Assembly (NCBI GenBank): GCA_038329845.1
Contig: JBBQNJ010000015.1
Location: forward strand, 5,313-69,312
Source: JBBQNJ01 sp038329845
GTDB taxonomy: Bacteria; Planctomycetota; Phycisphaerae; Tepidisphaerales; Tepidisphaeraceae
Length of the DNA stretch: 64,000 nt
Direction: 5' to 3'
The notes beneath the pieces are model-generated. The model had not been told where the DNA came from. It worked only from the letters and a program-made list of their open reading frames with translations, and did not search any database. The number at the start of each line of letters is the position of its first letter. Position 1 is the stretch's first letter. The position numbers were made by a program, and so were the translations under genes. Positions 26,914 to 35,869 of the stretch are shown here, one piece after another.

Positions 26914-29463
26914 TCAGGTCGCATCCGATCCCGCCTGGGCAAGCTGTTGGTCGGCCGGTTTTTTCGCCGATTCGCTCTTGACCGACTCGAAGAACAGGTG
27001 CTTATTCTTCACACCTTTTTCGTCCGGGGCGTCTTCCTTGACGCTGATGCGGATCAGATCCTTGCCCTTGAAGCTGCCGCGAAGGATTTCCTCGCTGAGC
27101 GGGTCCTCGACGTTCTGCTCGATCGCCCGGCGCAGCGGGCGGGCGCCGAAGTCGGCGTTGGTCCCCTTGTCCATGAGGAACTCGCGGGCCTCGGCCGTCA
27201 ATTCGATGCGCAGCCCATGGTCCACCAGCCGCTTGGTCACCTTATTCAATTCCAGTTCGACGATGTTCTCGAGATTGGCGCGGCTGAGCGGGCGGAAGAC
27301 GATCACATCATCCAGACGCCCGATGAACTCCGGACGCATATAACGCTCCAGCTCCTTCATCACCGTCTCTTTGATCGTCTGGTAGTTGCGCTCGCTCTCC
27401 TCGCCCTTGCCCTTCGGACGCAGGCCGAACTGCGGGCCGCCGCCCTTGATCAGCTCCGAGCCGATGTTGCTGGTCATGATCAGGATTACGTTGCGGAAAT
27501 CGACGTGCCGGCCGAACGAGTCGGTGAGCCGTCCTTCCTCCATGATCTGAAGCAGCATGTTGTACACATCGGGGTGAGCCTTCTCGATCTCATCCAGCAG
27601 CACCACGCTGTAGGGCCGGCGGCGGATTCGCTCGGTGAGCTGGCCGCCTTCCTCGTAGCCGACGTAGCCGGGAGGCGCGCCGATGAGCCGGGAGACGTTG
27701 TGCTTCTCCATGTACTCGCTCATGTCGATCATAATCATCGCGTCGGCGTCGCCGAACATGAACTCGGCCAGCGCTTTGCTGAGCAGGGTCTTGCCCACGC
27801 CGCTGGGGCCGAGGAACAGGAAACTGCCCATGGGGCGCTGGGGGTCTTTCAAACCCGAGCGGGCCCGGCGGATCGTCTTGGCGATAGCCCGGATCGCCTC
27901 ATCCTGGCTGACGACCCGCTTATGCAGCTCGTTTTCCAACTCGAGCAGGCGCTGGGCCTCTTCTTTTTCCAGCCGGGTCAGAGGGACGCCGGTCATCTTG
28001 CTGACGACCTCGGCGATCACTTCTTCATCCACCACCCCGTCGACTTCCTTGGCCTTGTCGCGCCATTGCCGCTGAATCTCCTCTTTCTTCTTGCGCAGCG
28101 CCTCGGACTGATCGCGCAGGCGGGCCGCTTCTTCATATTCGGCATTGCGCACGGCCTCATCCTTCTGGATGCTGTGCCGTTCGATCTGCTCTTCCAGGTC
28201 GGCCAGATTCGGCGGCTTGGTCATGCTGCGTAGCCGGATGCGGGCTCCCGCCTCGTCCAGCACGTCGATCGCCTTGTCGGGCAGGCAGCGCCCGGTGATG
28301 TAGCGGTCGGACAGCTCGACAGCGCTGCGCAGGGCATCATCGAGAATCTGCACGCGGTGATGCGCCTCGTAGCGGTCGCGCAGGCCCTTGAGAATCTCGA
28401 TGGTGTCTTCCTTGCTCGGCGGATCGACGTGGATCGGCTGGAACCGCCGGGCCAGTGCCGCGTCCTTCTCGATGTATTTGCGGTACTCGTCGAAGGTGGT
28501 GGCACCGATGCACTGGATTTCTCCGCGCGACAGCGCCGGCTTCAGGACGTTGCTGGCGTCGATCGCCCCTTCAGCGCCGCCGGCGCCCACCAGGGTGTGC
28601 AGTTCGTCGATGAACAGGATTACGTTCTTGGCCCGGCGGACTTCGTTCATCACCGCCTTGATGCGCTCCTCGAACTGCCCGCGATATTTCGTACCCGCGA
28701 CCATCATCGCCAGGTCCAGCACCACGATCCGCCGATCGTGGAGAATCTCCGGCACGGTGTTGCTCACGACCATCTGGGCCAAGCCCTCGACGATCGCGGT
28801 CTTGCCCACTCCGGCCTCGCCCAGCAGCACGGGATTGTTCTTCTGTCGGCGGCAGAGGATCTGGATGACCCGCTCAATTTCGTTCTTGCGTCCGATGACC
28901 GGATCCAGCTCGCCGCTCTTGGCAAGCTCGGTCAGATCGCGTCCAAAGCTGTCCAGCGCCGGGGTCTTGCTTCGGCCCTGCTTGGCCTGCTTGGCTTCCG
29001 GAGTCGATGATTCTTCGCTTTCCACACCCGCTCCCAAGAGGTTAAGAACTTCTTCGCGAACCTCTTCCAGTTTCAAACCGAGGTTCATCAGTACCTGTGC
29101 CGCCACGCCGTCGTGCTCGCGCAGCAATCCGAGCAAAAGATGTTCCGTCCCGACGTAGTTGTGATTGAGATTACGAGCCTCCTCGATCGCGTACTCGATC
29201 ACTTTTTTGGCCCGCGGCGTCTGCGGCAGCTTGCCCATGGTGACCATGTCCGGCCCGCTCTTGACCAGCTTCTCGACCTCGAGACGCACCTTCCGCAGGT
29301 CAACGTCCAGGTTCTTGAGCACATTGGCGCCCACGCCGCTGCCTTCCTTGACCAGTCCCAGCAGGATGTGCTCCGTGCCGATGTATTCGTGGTTGAAGCG
29401 CTGCGCCTCCTGGTTGGCCAGCGCCATCACCTTGCGGGCTCGATCCGTGAATCGTTCAAACAT
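26914..29463 (-). CDS. clpC: ATP-dependent unfoldase ClpC
   Basis: An 849-residue ClpC-type Hsp100. The Clp N domain repeat covers about 1-145 (MFERFTDRARKVM, YIGTEHILLGL and NYVGTEHLLLGLL). AAA1 has Walker A GEAGVGKTA, and AAA2 has GPSGVGKTLL. Between them lies the UVR-like middle domain (about 420-470, coiled coil), which is what distinguishes ClpC from ClpA and ClpB. It feeds proteins to ClpP. In Firmicutes its N domain binds phosphoarginine made by McsB; mcsA and mcsB lie about 10 kb away in this window. GGAGAG stands before ATG 29463. Confidence 0.95.
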   Translation of the reverse strand: MFERFTDRARKVMALANQEAQRFNHEYIGTEHILLGLVKEGSGVGANVLKNLDVDLRKVRLEVEKLVKSGPDMVTMGKLPQTPRAKKVIEYAIEEARNLNHNYVGTEHLLLGLLREHDGVAAQVLMNLGLKLEEVREEVLNLLGAGVESEESSTPEAKQAKQGRSKTPALDSFGRDLTELAKSGELDPVIGRKNEIERVIQILCRRQKNNPVLLGEAGVGKTAIVEGLAQMVVSNTVPEILHDRRIVVLDLAMMVAGTKYRGQFEERIKAVMNEVRRAKNVILFIDELHTLVGAGGAEGAIDASNVLKPALSRGEIQCIGATTFDEYRKYIEKDAALARRFQPIHVDPPSKEDTIEILKGLRDRYEAHHRVQILDDALRSAVELSDRYITGRCLPDKAIDVLDEAGARIRLRSMTKPPNLADLEEQIERHSIQKDEAVRNAEYEEAARLRDQSEALRKKKEEIQRQWRDKAKEVDGVVDEEVIAEVVSKMTGVPLTRLEKEEAQRLLELENELHKRVVSQDEAIRAIAKTIRRARSGLKDPQRPMGSFLFLGPSGVGKTLLSKALAEFMFGDADAMIMIDMSEYMEKHNVSRLIGAPPGYVGYEEGGQLTERIRRRPYSVVLLDEIEKAHPDVYNMLLQIMEEGRLTDSFGRHVDFRNVILIMTSNIGSELIKGGGPQFGLRPKGKGEESERNYQTIKETVMKELERYMRPEFIGRLDDVIVFRPLSRANLENIVELELNKVTKRLVDHGLRIELTAEAREFLMDKGTNADFGARPLRRAIEQNVEDPLSEEILRGSFKGKDLIRISVKEDAPDEKGVKNKHLFFESVKSESAKKPADQQLAQAGSDAT

Positions 29464-29628
29464 ATCGCTCTCTCCAGTGACCCGTCCCACCGGCGCGCGA
29501 ATCGCGCGGGATGACGGTATTCCGTTCGGATTGTAGACCCCACCCACCACGTATCAAGCATCCCAACGTGCCCCAGCCAAGGTGGCCCGGTGTGGACCAA
29601 GATGCCCCACCCGCTTCCGGCTGGGTTT

Positions 29629-30741
29629 TCATGTGGCCAAGCCGCCCTCGGCTGGGTTCCGCAGAATCGCCAGCAGCGTCGTTAAGTCCGGCGGAAGCTC
29701 GGCGCGGATTGTCATCGGCTTCAAGGTCGCCGGGTGGACGAACGTGATTTCATACGCATGCAGCGCCTGGCGGGCAAGGCGGAAATCACCCAGAGAAAAA
29801 ACGCGGCCGCCGTACATGGTGTCGCCGACCATGGGGTGGCCCTTGACCGATAGATGGATGCGAAGTTGATGGGTGCGACCGGTCTTGGGCATCAGCTTGA
29901 TCAAGGAGAATCGCACCGGGGGAAGCGGATGCCGACGATCCTGGGAATATTCGCTCTCGGTGAGGACCACCCCCCCGGGGGCCTGGAATGTTTCCTGCAC
30001 CTGGTAAAGCGTGACCGCCGGTTTGCCACCGTTCTCGACCTTGCGGATCGCCTGGCGCTCGCGGACGTAACGGTCTTGACCGATGGGAAGATCGATTACA
30101 TCCCCCAGCAAATGCGGCACGCCGTGGCAGACGGCCAGATAGGTTTTCTGAATGCTCCGATTCTCGAACTGCCGGGCCATTCGCCAGTGCGCCTCGTCGC
30201 TCTTGGCCACCAGCATGACCCCGGTGGTGTTGCGATCCAGGCGATGGAGGATGCCCGGCCGCCAGGCACCGTTGACGGTGCTCCATTCGCGCCCGTAATA
30301 CACCAGCCCATTGACGAGCGTGCCGGTCCATTTTCCCCGCGCCGGATGGACCATCAGGTCGGCCTGTTTGTTGATCGCCAGAAAATGTTCGTCCTCGTAG
30401 AGGATCTCCAGCGGAATCGGCTCGGGGATCAGTTCGCTCACCGGCTCGGGCGGGGCGACCATCTCCACTTGATCGTTCAGCCGCGGGTGATAGCTGGCCT
30501 TGACGACCTTGCCGTTGACCTTGACCAACCCCTCGTCCATCAGGCGCTGAACGGCGGCGCGGGAAAGATAGGAGACGCGATCGGTGAGATACTGATCGAT
30601 CCGCCGGGTGAGATTTTTGCCGATCCGCCAGCGGTAATGCTCAACATCGTTTTCAACGATGACTTCGACATCCGCCGGGATCGAACGAATTTTCCCTCCC
30701 GCGTTTGCTGGCGGGTCGGTTTGATCGGGATCGAGGGTCAC
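29629..30741 (-). CDS. rluD: RluD-type 23S rRNA pseudouridine synthase
   Basis: A 370-residue enzyme with an N-terminal S4 RNA-binding domain (about 52-110, YLSRAAVQRLMDEGLVKVNG) and the RluA-family catalytic domain. The catalytic Asp lies in GILHRLDRNTTGVML. C-terminal RTHQLRIHL and HPMVGDTMYGG are also family motifs. It would convert uridines of 23S rRNA to pseudouridine. Which positions it modifies cannot be told. The N-terminal 30 residues are variable. Confidence 0.87.
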   Translation of the reverse strand: MTLDPDQTDPPANAGGKIRSIPADVEVIVENDVEHYRWRIGKNLTRRIDQYLTDRVSYLSRAAVQRLMDEGLVKVNGKVVKASYHPRLNDQVEMVAPPEPVSELIPEPIPLEILYEDEHFLAINKQADLMVHPARGKWTGTLVNGLVYYGREWSTVNGAWRPGILHRLDRNTTGVMLVAKSDEAHWRMARQFENRSIQKTYLAVCHGVPHLLGDVIDLPIGQDRYVRERQAIRKVENGGKPAVTLYQVQETFQAPGGVVLTESEYSQDRRHPLPPVRFSLIKLMPKTGRTHQLRIHLSVKGHPMVGDTMYGGRVFSLGDFRLARQALHAYEITFVHPATLKPMTIRAELPPDLTTLLAILRNPAEGGLAT

Positions 30742-30907
30742 AAAGGGTCAGTGTTCTGAATCGCGGCTCTACCCCGCTCAACCCGTCGCCGCGGCCTGGT
30801 CTGCGGTCTGAAACGAGAAATCGGAAATCCGAATCCGAAACCTGAATCCGAAATCCTAATCCAGATTTCCAAATCTCAGAAAACCTTCACTCCGATCGCC
30901 CCTTCGC

Positions 30908-31750
30908 CTAACGCGAGGGGACAGTCGCGGGCGCGGTCGCCGGTGCCGTAGCGGGCAGAACCGGTCCCAATGCCCCGGATGCCGCCTGCGTCGTATCGAA
31001 TTCTCGCGTCGTCGCCTGGCTGGCGGCGATCCGCATCGCCTCTTCGATGCTCTGGGCTTCGGCAATCAGGATCGGCTTGGAGAACTGGTCCAATGCCGTC
31101 CGCCGAACCTTCGCCAGCGTCTGGAAAGACGGCGCCACCTCCGCCATCGCCTCGATCGCCTGGTACAATTCACGCGCCCGTTCAAAATTGCGTTGATTCT
31201 CGGCGATCGCGGCCAGCCCGAACCGGGCTCGCGCTACCGCCCGAGTCTGACCGCCAAACCGATCGATCACCTCCTGGTAAGCATCGGCGGCCTCTTTCAG
31301 ATAACTGTCGGGGTCCTTCTCGACGGTCATCGCGGCCTGCGTGGACGGCGGGGGGGCTGGAAGATTGGCCATGGTCCAATTCGCATCGCCCGCCATCAGC
31401 AGCGCTTCGGACACCACCTGCTCATTCGACGAATCGGCGATCGCCGCATCGGCCGCGTTCTTCACCTCGCGATAAATCGCCATTCGCTCGTTAATCAACT
31501 GCTCCGGCGGCCCGGTGACGCGGGTCCGCAGTTGCCCCAGCGCCCCCCGCGCCGAGGCCACCGAATCGGCAAGCGACACCTGCTGCTCGCGCCGGGTCAC
31601 CAGCCAGTAACGCCCCGCAAGGATCAGGAGCATCACGATCACCAGCCCGGTCAACACCTTGTTTCCGTGGACGGCCCAAAAACCGGGGAAATCCTCGATG
31701 ATCCGCGCCAGGGCATTTTGCTTCAGTTCGTGCCGACGTTCCGCCTTCAT
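30908..31750 (-). CDS. Membrane-anchored TPR-like protein (YfgM-like)
   Basis: A 280-residue protein with one membrane helix at about 33-50 (VLTGLVIVMLLILAGRYWL) after a basic N-terminus, giving an N-in anchor. The rest contains helical repeats resembling TPRs (AYQEVIDRFG, then NFERARELYQAIEAM). A Thr/Ala/Pro-rich tail (TAPATAPATVPS) closes it. This layout resembles YfgM/BamD-like envelope proteins that help periplasmic folding, but the match is by architecture only. A 165-base stretch before it holds short GAAATCCGAATCC-type direct repeats near 30815-30865. Confidence 0.58.
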   Translation of the reverse strand: MKAERRHELKQNALARIIEDFPGFWAVHGNKVLTGLVIVMLLILAGRYWLVTRREQQVSLADSVASARGALGQLRTRVTGPPEQLINERMAIYREVKNAADAAIADSSNEQVVSEALLMAGDANWTMANLPAPPPSTQAAMTVEKDPDSYLKEAADAYQEVIDRFGGQTRAVARARFGLAAIAENQRNFERARELYQAIEAMAEVAPSFQTLAKVRRTALDQFSKPILIAEAQSIEEAMRIAASQATTREFDTTQAASGALGPVLPATAPATAPATVPSR

Positions 31751-31882
31751 AGGAATCGCATCCTAGTGGGGTCCCAAACGCAACGCAAACCGCGGCATCG
31801 ACTGACGCCGCGGAGCCGCGGAGTGATACGATGTTTTATCATAGCGCTTGACTTCTTATGCAACCGCTGTAACATGAGGGCA

Positions 31883-32917
31883 ATGGCGGTCACCCTACGA
31901 ACCATCGCCGAGCAAGCGGGGGTCAGTCGCCCGACGGTGAGCCACATTCTCAACCCCACCAGCCGCCGCGCGGGATTGTTCGCCGAGGAAACCCGAAATC
32001 GAGTCATAGCGATTGCCAAAGAGATGGGCTACAGGCCGAACGCCGCCGCACGATCGACCTCCACCGGTCGCTTTGGGGCAGTGACGCTCCTGCTCAGCCA
32101 GTTTGGCAATCGCAGTCAAGTCCCGCCGCGTCTGCTCGATGGAATTGACGAAGCCTTGGCCGAGACTGATCTGCACCTGACCCTCGCCCGTCTGCCGGAT
32201 GAAAAACTGACCGACAACGCCGTCATGCCCAAATTGTTGCGCCAACTCGCCAGCGACGGGCTGCTCATCAACTACAACGCCCACATCCCCCAGCGAATGA
32301 TCGACCTCATCGCCCGATTCGACCTGCCGGGCGTCTGGATCAACTCCAAACAACCGCACGACTGCATTTACCCAGACGATGAAAAAGCCGGCTTCGACGC
32401 GACGCAATTGCTGCTCCAAGCGGGACACACCCGCATCGCCTTCGTCGATTACACCTACGGCAAGACCCCGGTGCGCCGCCATTACAGCAACACCGACCGC
32501 CGCGCCGGCTACGCCCGCGCCATGCTCGATGCCGGCCTGACCCCGCGCCTGATTTGCGGCGACGATCACCTGCCCCTCGAACAGCGAATCGACTTCACCC
32601 GCGCGTGGCTGGGCCGCGACGACCGTCCCTCCGCGGTCGTCTGTTACACCCACCACGAAAGCGCGCCGATTTTGACCACCGCCGACCGCATGGGCTTGTC
32701 GATCCCCCGCGATCTGTCGATCGTGACGGTTCACGATGAAGTGGTGAGGCATTACGACATCCCCGTGCCGACGCTGGTCCTGCCCGAGCGCGAGATCGGC
32801 CGGCGGGCGGTGGAGATGCTCAGGCGAAGAATTGAAGAGAGCAGTGTGATGCCTGCGGTCGCGGTCCCCTGCACAATCGCCAACGCCGAGTCATTGCTTA
32901 ACTTGTCTCGTTCTTAA
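31883..32917 (+). CDS. LacI-family transcriptional regulator
   Basis: A 344-residue regulator. The helix-turn-helix MAVTLRTIAEQAGVSRPTVSHILN fills residues 1-24, the hinge helix region RPNAAARS follows near 55, and the remainder is a periplasmic-binding-protein-like sensor domain (65-340). It probably binds a sugar or sugar derivative. ATG 31883 is used because GAGGG stands five bases upstream; ATG 31874 is possible. It lies 28 bases before the PEP-CTERM gene and may control that cassette. Confidence 0.85.
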   Translation: MAVTLRTIAEQAGVSRPTVSHILNPTSRRAGLFAEETRNRVIAIAKEMGYRPNAAARSTSTGRFGAVTLLLSQFGNRSQVPPRLLDGIDEALAETDLHLTLARLPDEKLTDNAVMPKLLRQLASDGLLINYNAHIPQRMIDLIARFDLPGVWINSKQPHDCIYPDDEKAGFDATQLLLQAGHTRIAFVDYTYGKTPVRRHYSNTDRRAGYARAMLDAGLTPRLICGDDHLPLEQRIDFTRAWLGRDDRPSAVVCYTHHESAPILTTADRMGLSIPRDLSIVTVHDEVVRHYDIPVPTLVLPEREIGRRAVEMLRRRIEESSVMPAVAVPCTIANAESLLNLSRS

Positions 32918-32945
32918 CCCCTTTCCCTTTTACGGAGGTTCGATC

Positions 32946-33593
32946 ATGCAGCGAAGTACATCGTTTCTCGTGGCCGTGTCCGCAGGATTGCTCGCGTGCG
33001 GAGCAAGTCAGGCGGCGGTCGTTATCGCGTCGTATGACTTTAACTCGGCGTCAGGGTCCCCCACCACCTCTGTTCCGCTGGTGACTTCATCAGCCGTGAC
33101 AGCCGGCCCCAACGTCAACAACAGCCTCGTGTTCACGGCTAACCAAGCGCAAATTACCAATTCCGCCTACGAAGAGGTAAAGGCGAATGCCCATACCAAC
33201 GGGCAATACATCACATTCAACGTCGAGGCGGACGCGGGCAAGACGCTGGACCTGACGCAACTCCAGTATAAACATTCGCGCACCAACAGCGCGCCACGTC
33301 GACTTGCGGTCTTTGCCAGCAAGGATGCGGGGGCGTTCGCTGAGATCCAAGATGTGGGTAACGGAAACTCCAGCGTGCTTCCCACGCTCACGGTCAATCT
33401 TGACGGCGGCGCTTATGACGGACTGGGAAAAATCACGTTTCGCTTCGTCTTCTACGATAACAACACTTTGCCCGGTCTCGCCCGTTTCGATGACTTCGAG
33501 CTGATGGGTGATGTCGTCCCCGAACCCGCCTCGCTGGCGCTGGCGAGCCTCGGCGGATTGGCGCTTCTCGGGCGTCGCCGTCGCAATGTGTGA
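32946..33593 (+). CDS. PEP-CTERM sorting-domain exported protein
   Basis: A 215-residue exported protein. It has a signal peptide (1-23, cleaved near SQA-AV), a beta-rich middle rich in Asn/Thr/Ser, and a C-terminal PEP-CTERM signal: VPEPASLAL, a hydrophobic segment, then RRRR. This tag is recognised by an exosortase, which cleaves and probably anchors the protein during export. The middle resembles carbohydrate-binding jelly-roll proteins in tone only. A GGAGG precedes ATG 32946. Confidence 0.88.
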   Translation: MQRSTSFLVAVSAGLLACGASQAAVVIASYDFNSASGSPTTSVPLVTSSAVTAGPNVNNSLVFTANQAQITNSAYEEVKANAHTNGQYITFNVEADAGKTLDLTQLQYKHSRTNSAPRRLAVFASKDAGAFAEIQDVGNGNSSVLPTLTVNLDGGAYDGLGKITFRFVFYDNNTLPGLARFDDFELMGDVVPEPASLALASLGGLALLGRRRRNV

Positions 33594-33628
33594 GCAGGTG
33601 GGGTTTTTCCCCGCTTGTGACCTCCTTT

Positions 33629-33679
33629 GAGCAGACATGGGCGTTGCGCCCATGTCTGCTCACGGGCGGGACGCCCGTG
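33629..33679. repeat. Twin hairpins between PEP-CTERM and prepilin genes
   Basis: The first hairpin has perfect 15-base arms (GAGCAGACATGGGCG, 33629-33643, and its complement, 33647-33661) with a TTG loop. The second follows directly: CACGGGCG (33661-33668), loop GGA, CGCCCGTG. There is no T-tract. The second resembles the GCGGGCG-type repeat at 1471-1525. It may limit read-through or stabilise the upstream transcript. Confidence 0.6.
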
Positions 33680-33707
33680 CCACCTCTCACGCCGGAAAGG
33701 TGCGAAC

Positions 33708-34454
33708 ATGAAACGCAACGCATTTACACTCGTCGAATTGCTTGTGGTGATTGGGATTATCGCAATTCTGATCGCACTCCTCCTGCCCGCGCTCAACAAG
33801 GCGCGGGCGGCAGCGCAGGATGTCGCCTGCAAGAGCAACATGCGCCAGATCGCCTTGGCCCATCTCATGTATACCGCCGACAACGCCGGCACGCTGCGGC
33901 CGGGGCTCTGGAGCAACGCCCCCGGACCCACTTTTGCCGACGACTGGTTCATTGCCCTGCCCGCGTTCAAGTATCTCAGCGGTTACAAGGACTTCTCGAG
34001 CGTCTTTGCCTGTCCATCCTCGGCTTTCGCCATGAACAAGGTCGGCCAGCCCATGAACAGCCGCAGCGGCGGGGAGGAAACCAACTTCCGCTACTGGCAA
34101 AGTTATGGCAACCACCGCGCGACCACCGGGCAGCAAAACGGACCCGCCGGCGACCGGTTCTTCACCAAGGTCACCCGCCAGCCCAACAATCGGATGCTGG
34201 TGATCGAGAAGATCAGCGGAAAGCCCTCCGCCTGGCCCGACGATGCCGAGTCGCAGGTGTCGATTCGAAAAGCCAGTTCGCACGACCCGCTGGCGCTGCT
34301 TTCCAGCGGATATCTCCAGTTTCGCCACGGGAAAAACGACCGCATGAACATCGCCTTCATCGACGGCCACGTCACCTCCTGCACGCGCGACCAGCTTACC
34401 CGGGCGATTCTCGCGACCTACAAGTCCGACGCCTGGATCGACCAACTGGATTGA
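33708..34454 (+). CDS. Type IV prepilin-like protein (H-X9-DG family variant)
   Basis: A 248-residue pseudopilin-like protein. It has a prepilin peptidase motif and methylated-Phe helix (MKRNAFTLVELLVVIGIIAI), then a variable domain. The C-terminal RHGKNDRMNIAFIDGH corresponds to the H-X9-DG motif, but with 11 residues between His and Asp-Gly. Very many such genes exist in planctomycete genomes and are often placed after a PEP-CTERM gene, as here. It would be a minor component of a type II secretion-like structure or a surface protein. Confidence 0.87.
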   Translation: MKRNAFTLVELLVVIGIIAILIALLLPALNKARAAAQDVACKSNMRQIALAHLMYTADNAGTLRPGLWSNAPGPTFADDWFIALPAFKYLSGYKDFSSVFACPSSAFAMNKVGQPMNSRSGGEETNFRYWQSYGNHRATTGQQNGPAGDRFFTKVTRQPNNRMLVIEKISGKPSAWPDDAESQVSIRKASSHDPLALLSSGYLQFRHGKNDRMNIAFIDGHVTSCTRDQLTRAILATYKSDAWIDQLD

Positions 34455-34613
34455 TCGTCCGTAAAAACGGAACGTTGAAAACCCCAACCTCGATTGTCAT
34501 CCCGCGCCTCTTTCCGCTTCCGCAAGCGGTCGCACGGCGGCACGCAGCCGTTGAATCGTCGTTCAACCTCCGGTTTGCCCAGGCGTCGCGGGGCCGGTAG
34601 AACGACCGAACCG

Positions 34614-35732
34614 ATGCACCGATTCCTCTGGATCCTTCTCGCGGGATTGTGCCTGGTGGCGGTTGCCTGCTCCCCGCCGGCTCCGGTGCTCCCGCGGATC
34701 GAGCATGTGCTGATCATCAGCATCGACGGCCTGCGCCCCGATGTGCTGCTGCGGGCGAATGCGCCTCACTTACGCAAGATGATGGCCAACGGCGCGTTTT
34801 CGATGTGGGCTCGGACCACGGAAGTGTCGATCACCCTTCCGTCCCATGTGAGCATGCTCACCGGGACCATTCCCGAACATCATGGCATCTACTGGAATTA
34901 CGATGTTCCCGATGCACTGCTTTATCCGCCGTTGACGGCTACAATTTTCGAGGTCGCTAAGAATGCCGGTCGATCCACCGCGATGGCGACCGGCAAGAGC
35001 AAGTTCATTACCCTGGCCAAGCCGGGAACGCTTGATTACGTGGCGCTGCCGACCCGCGCCACCGGCGGGTATCTGGGCGATCTGGACGTGGCGAAGAACG
35101 CCAGTCGGATCATTCTCGAGCATCGACCGGACTTGATATTCGTCCATTTTCCCGATGTGGATGCCACCGGACATGGGATCGGCTGGGGGATGCCCGAGCA
35201 AGTTCAAGCGGCCTCGAAGGCCGACTCGGCGGTGGGGATCGTGCTGGCGGCGCTGAGACGGGCGGGGATCGAGAAAACCACGGCGATTATCGTCAGCGCC
35301 GACCACGGCGGGGCCGCCCGCGGGCATGGCCCGGATGATCCCCGCAGCCGTCATATCCCCTGGATCATCACCGGACCGGGCGTGCGGAAAAACGTCGATC
35401 TGACGCGATACAACTACCTGATCATTAATACCGAAGACACGTTCGCCACCGCCTGCTACATGCTGGGACTGACTCCTCCGGGGCCGATCGACGGCAAGCC
35501 AATTCTCCAAGCGTTCACCAATTTTCACGAGCCGCACGAGATGCTGAGCGAGCCGGTGCCCGCGGCGGCGCCGGAATCCGAGCCGTGGACTTACGATCGC
35601 GAGGGCCTGCCCCGGGGCGTCACCCGCCAGCTCTTGCCGACGTGGGAACGTCTGCGACAGCATCGCTCGGTTTTCGATGACCTGGCCGATCCAAGTCCGA
35701 CGACTGCGCCCGATTCCCTATCGCCGCGGTAG
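34614..35732 (+). CDS. Lipoprotein alkaline-phosphatase-superfamily phosphodiesterase
   Basis: A 372-residue protein with a lipoprotein signal (lipobox AVAC, Cys20). The catalytic domain is of the type I phosphodiesterase/nucleotide pyrophosphatase type: first metal Asp in IISIDGLRPDVL, Thr nucleophile in SITLPSHVSMLTG, metal residues in FPDVDATGHGIGWG, and SADHGG with a later RSRHIPW. It would hydrolyse phosphodiester or phosphomonoester bonds in the periplasm. ATG 34614 starts the signal peptide. The Thr-x-Pro motif is useful for comparison with the fusion protein at 56987-59317. Confidence 0.83.
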   Translation: MHRFLWILLAGLCLVAVACSPPAPVLPRIEHVLIISIDGLRPDVLLRANAPHLRKMMANGAFSMWARTTEVSITLPSHVSMLTGTIPEHHGIYWNYDVPDALLYPPLTATIFEVAKNAGRSTAMATGKSKFITLAKPGTLDYVALPTRATGGYLGDLDVAKNASRIILEHRPDLIFVHFPDVDATGHGIGWGMPEQVQAASKADSAVGIVLAALRRAGIEKTTAIIVSADHGGAARGHGPDDPRSRHIPWIITGPGVRKNVDLTRYNYLIINTEDTFATACYMLGLTPPGPIDGKPILQAFTNFHEPHEMLSEPVPAAAPESEPWTYDREGLPRGVTRQLLPTWERLRQHRSVFDDLADPSPTTAPDSLSPR

Positions 35733-35869
35733 GAGATTTTTCCCACAATTGAGAGTCGATTCCCGGCGGGGATTCCTTCCCGTGGGTCAGGGGAATCCGA
35801 TTCGCTCTGAAAATCGGCCTTTATAGATGATATTATGCTGGCACCCGATTTGATCTTGAGATTTCCACT

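Noticed and set aside
26827..28233. 468-codon plus-strand frame
   Set aside because: Antisense to clpC; no recognisable domains.
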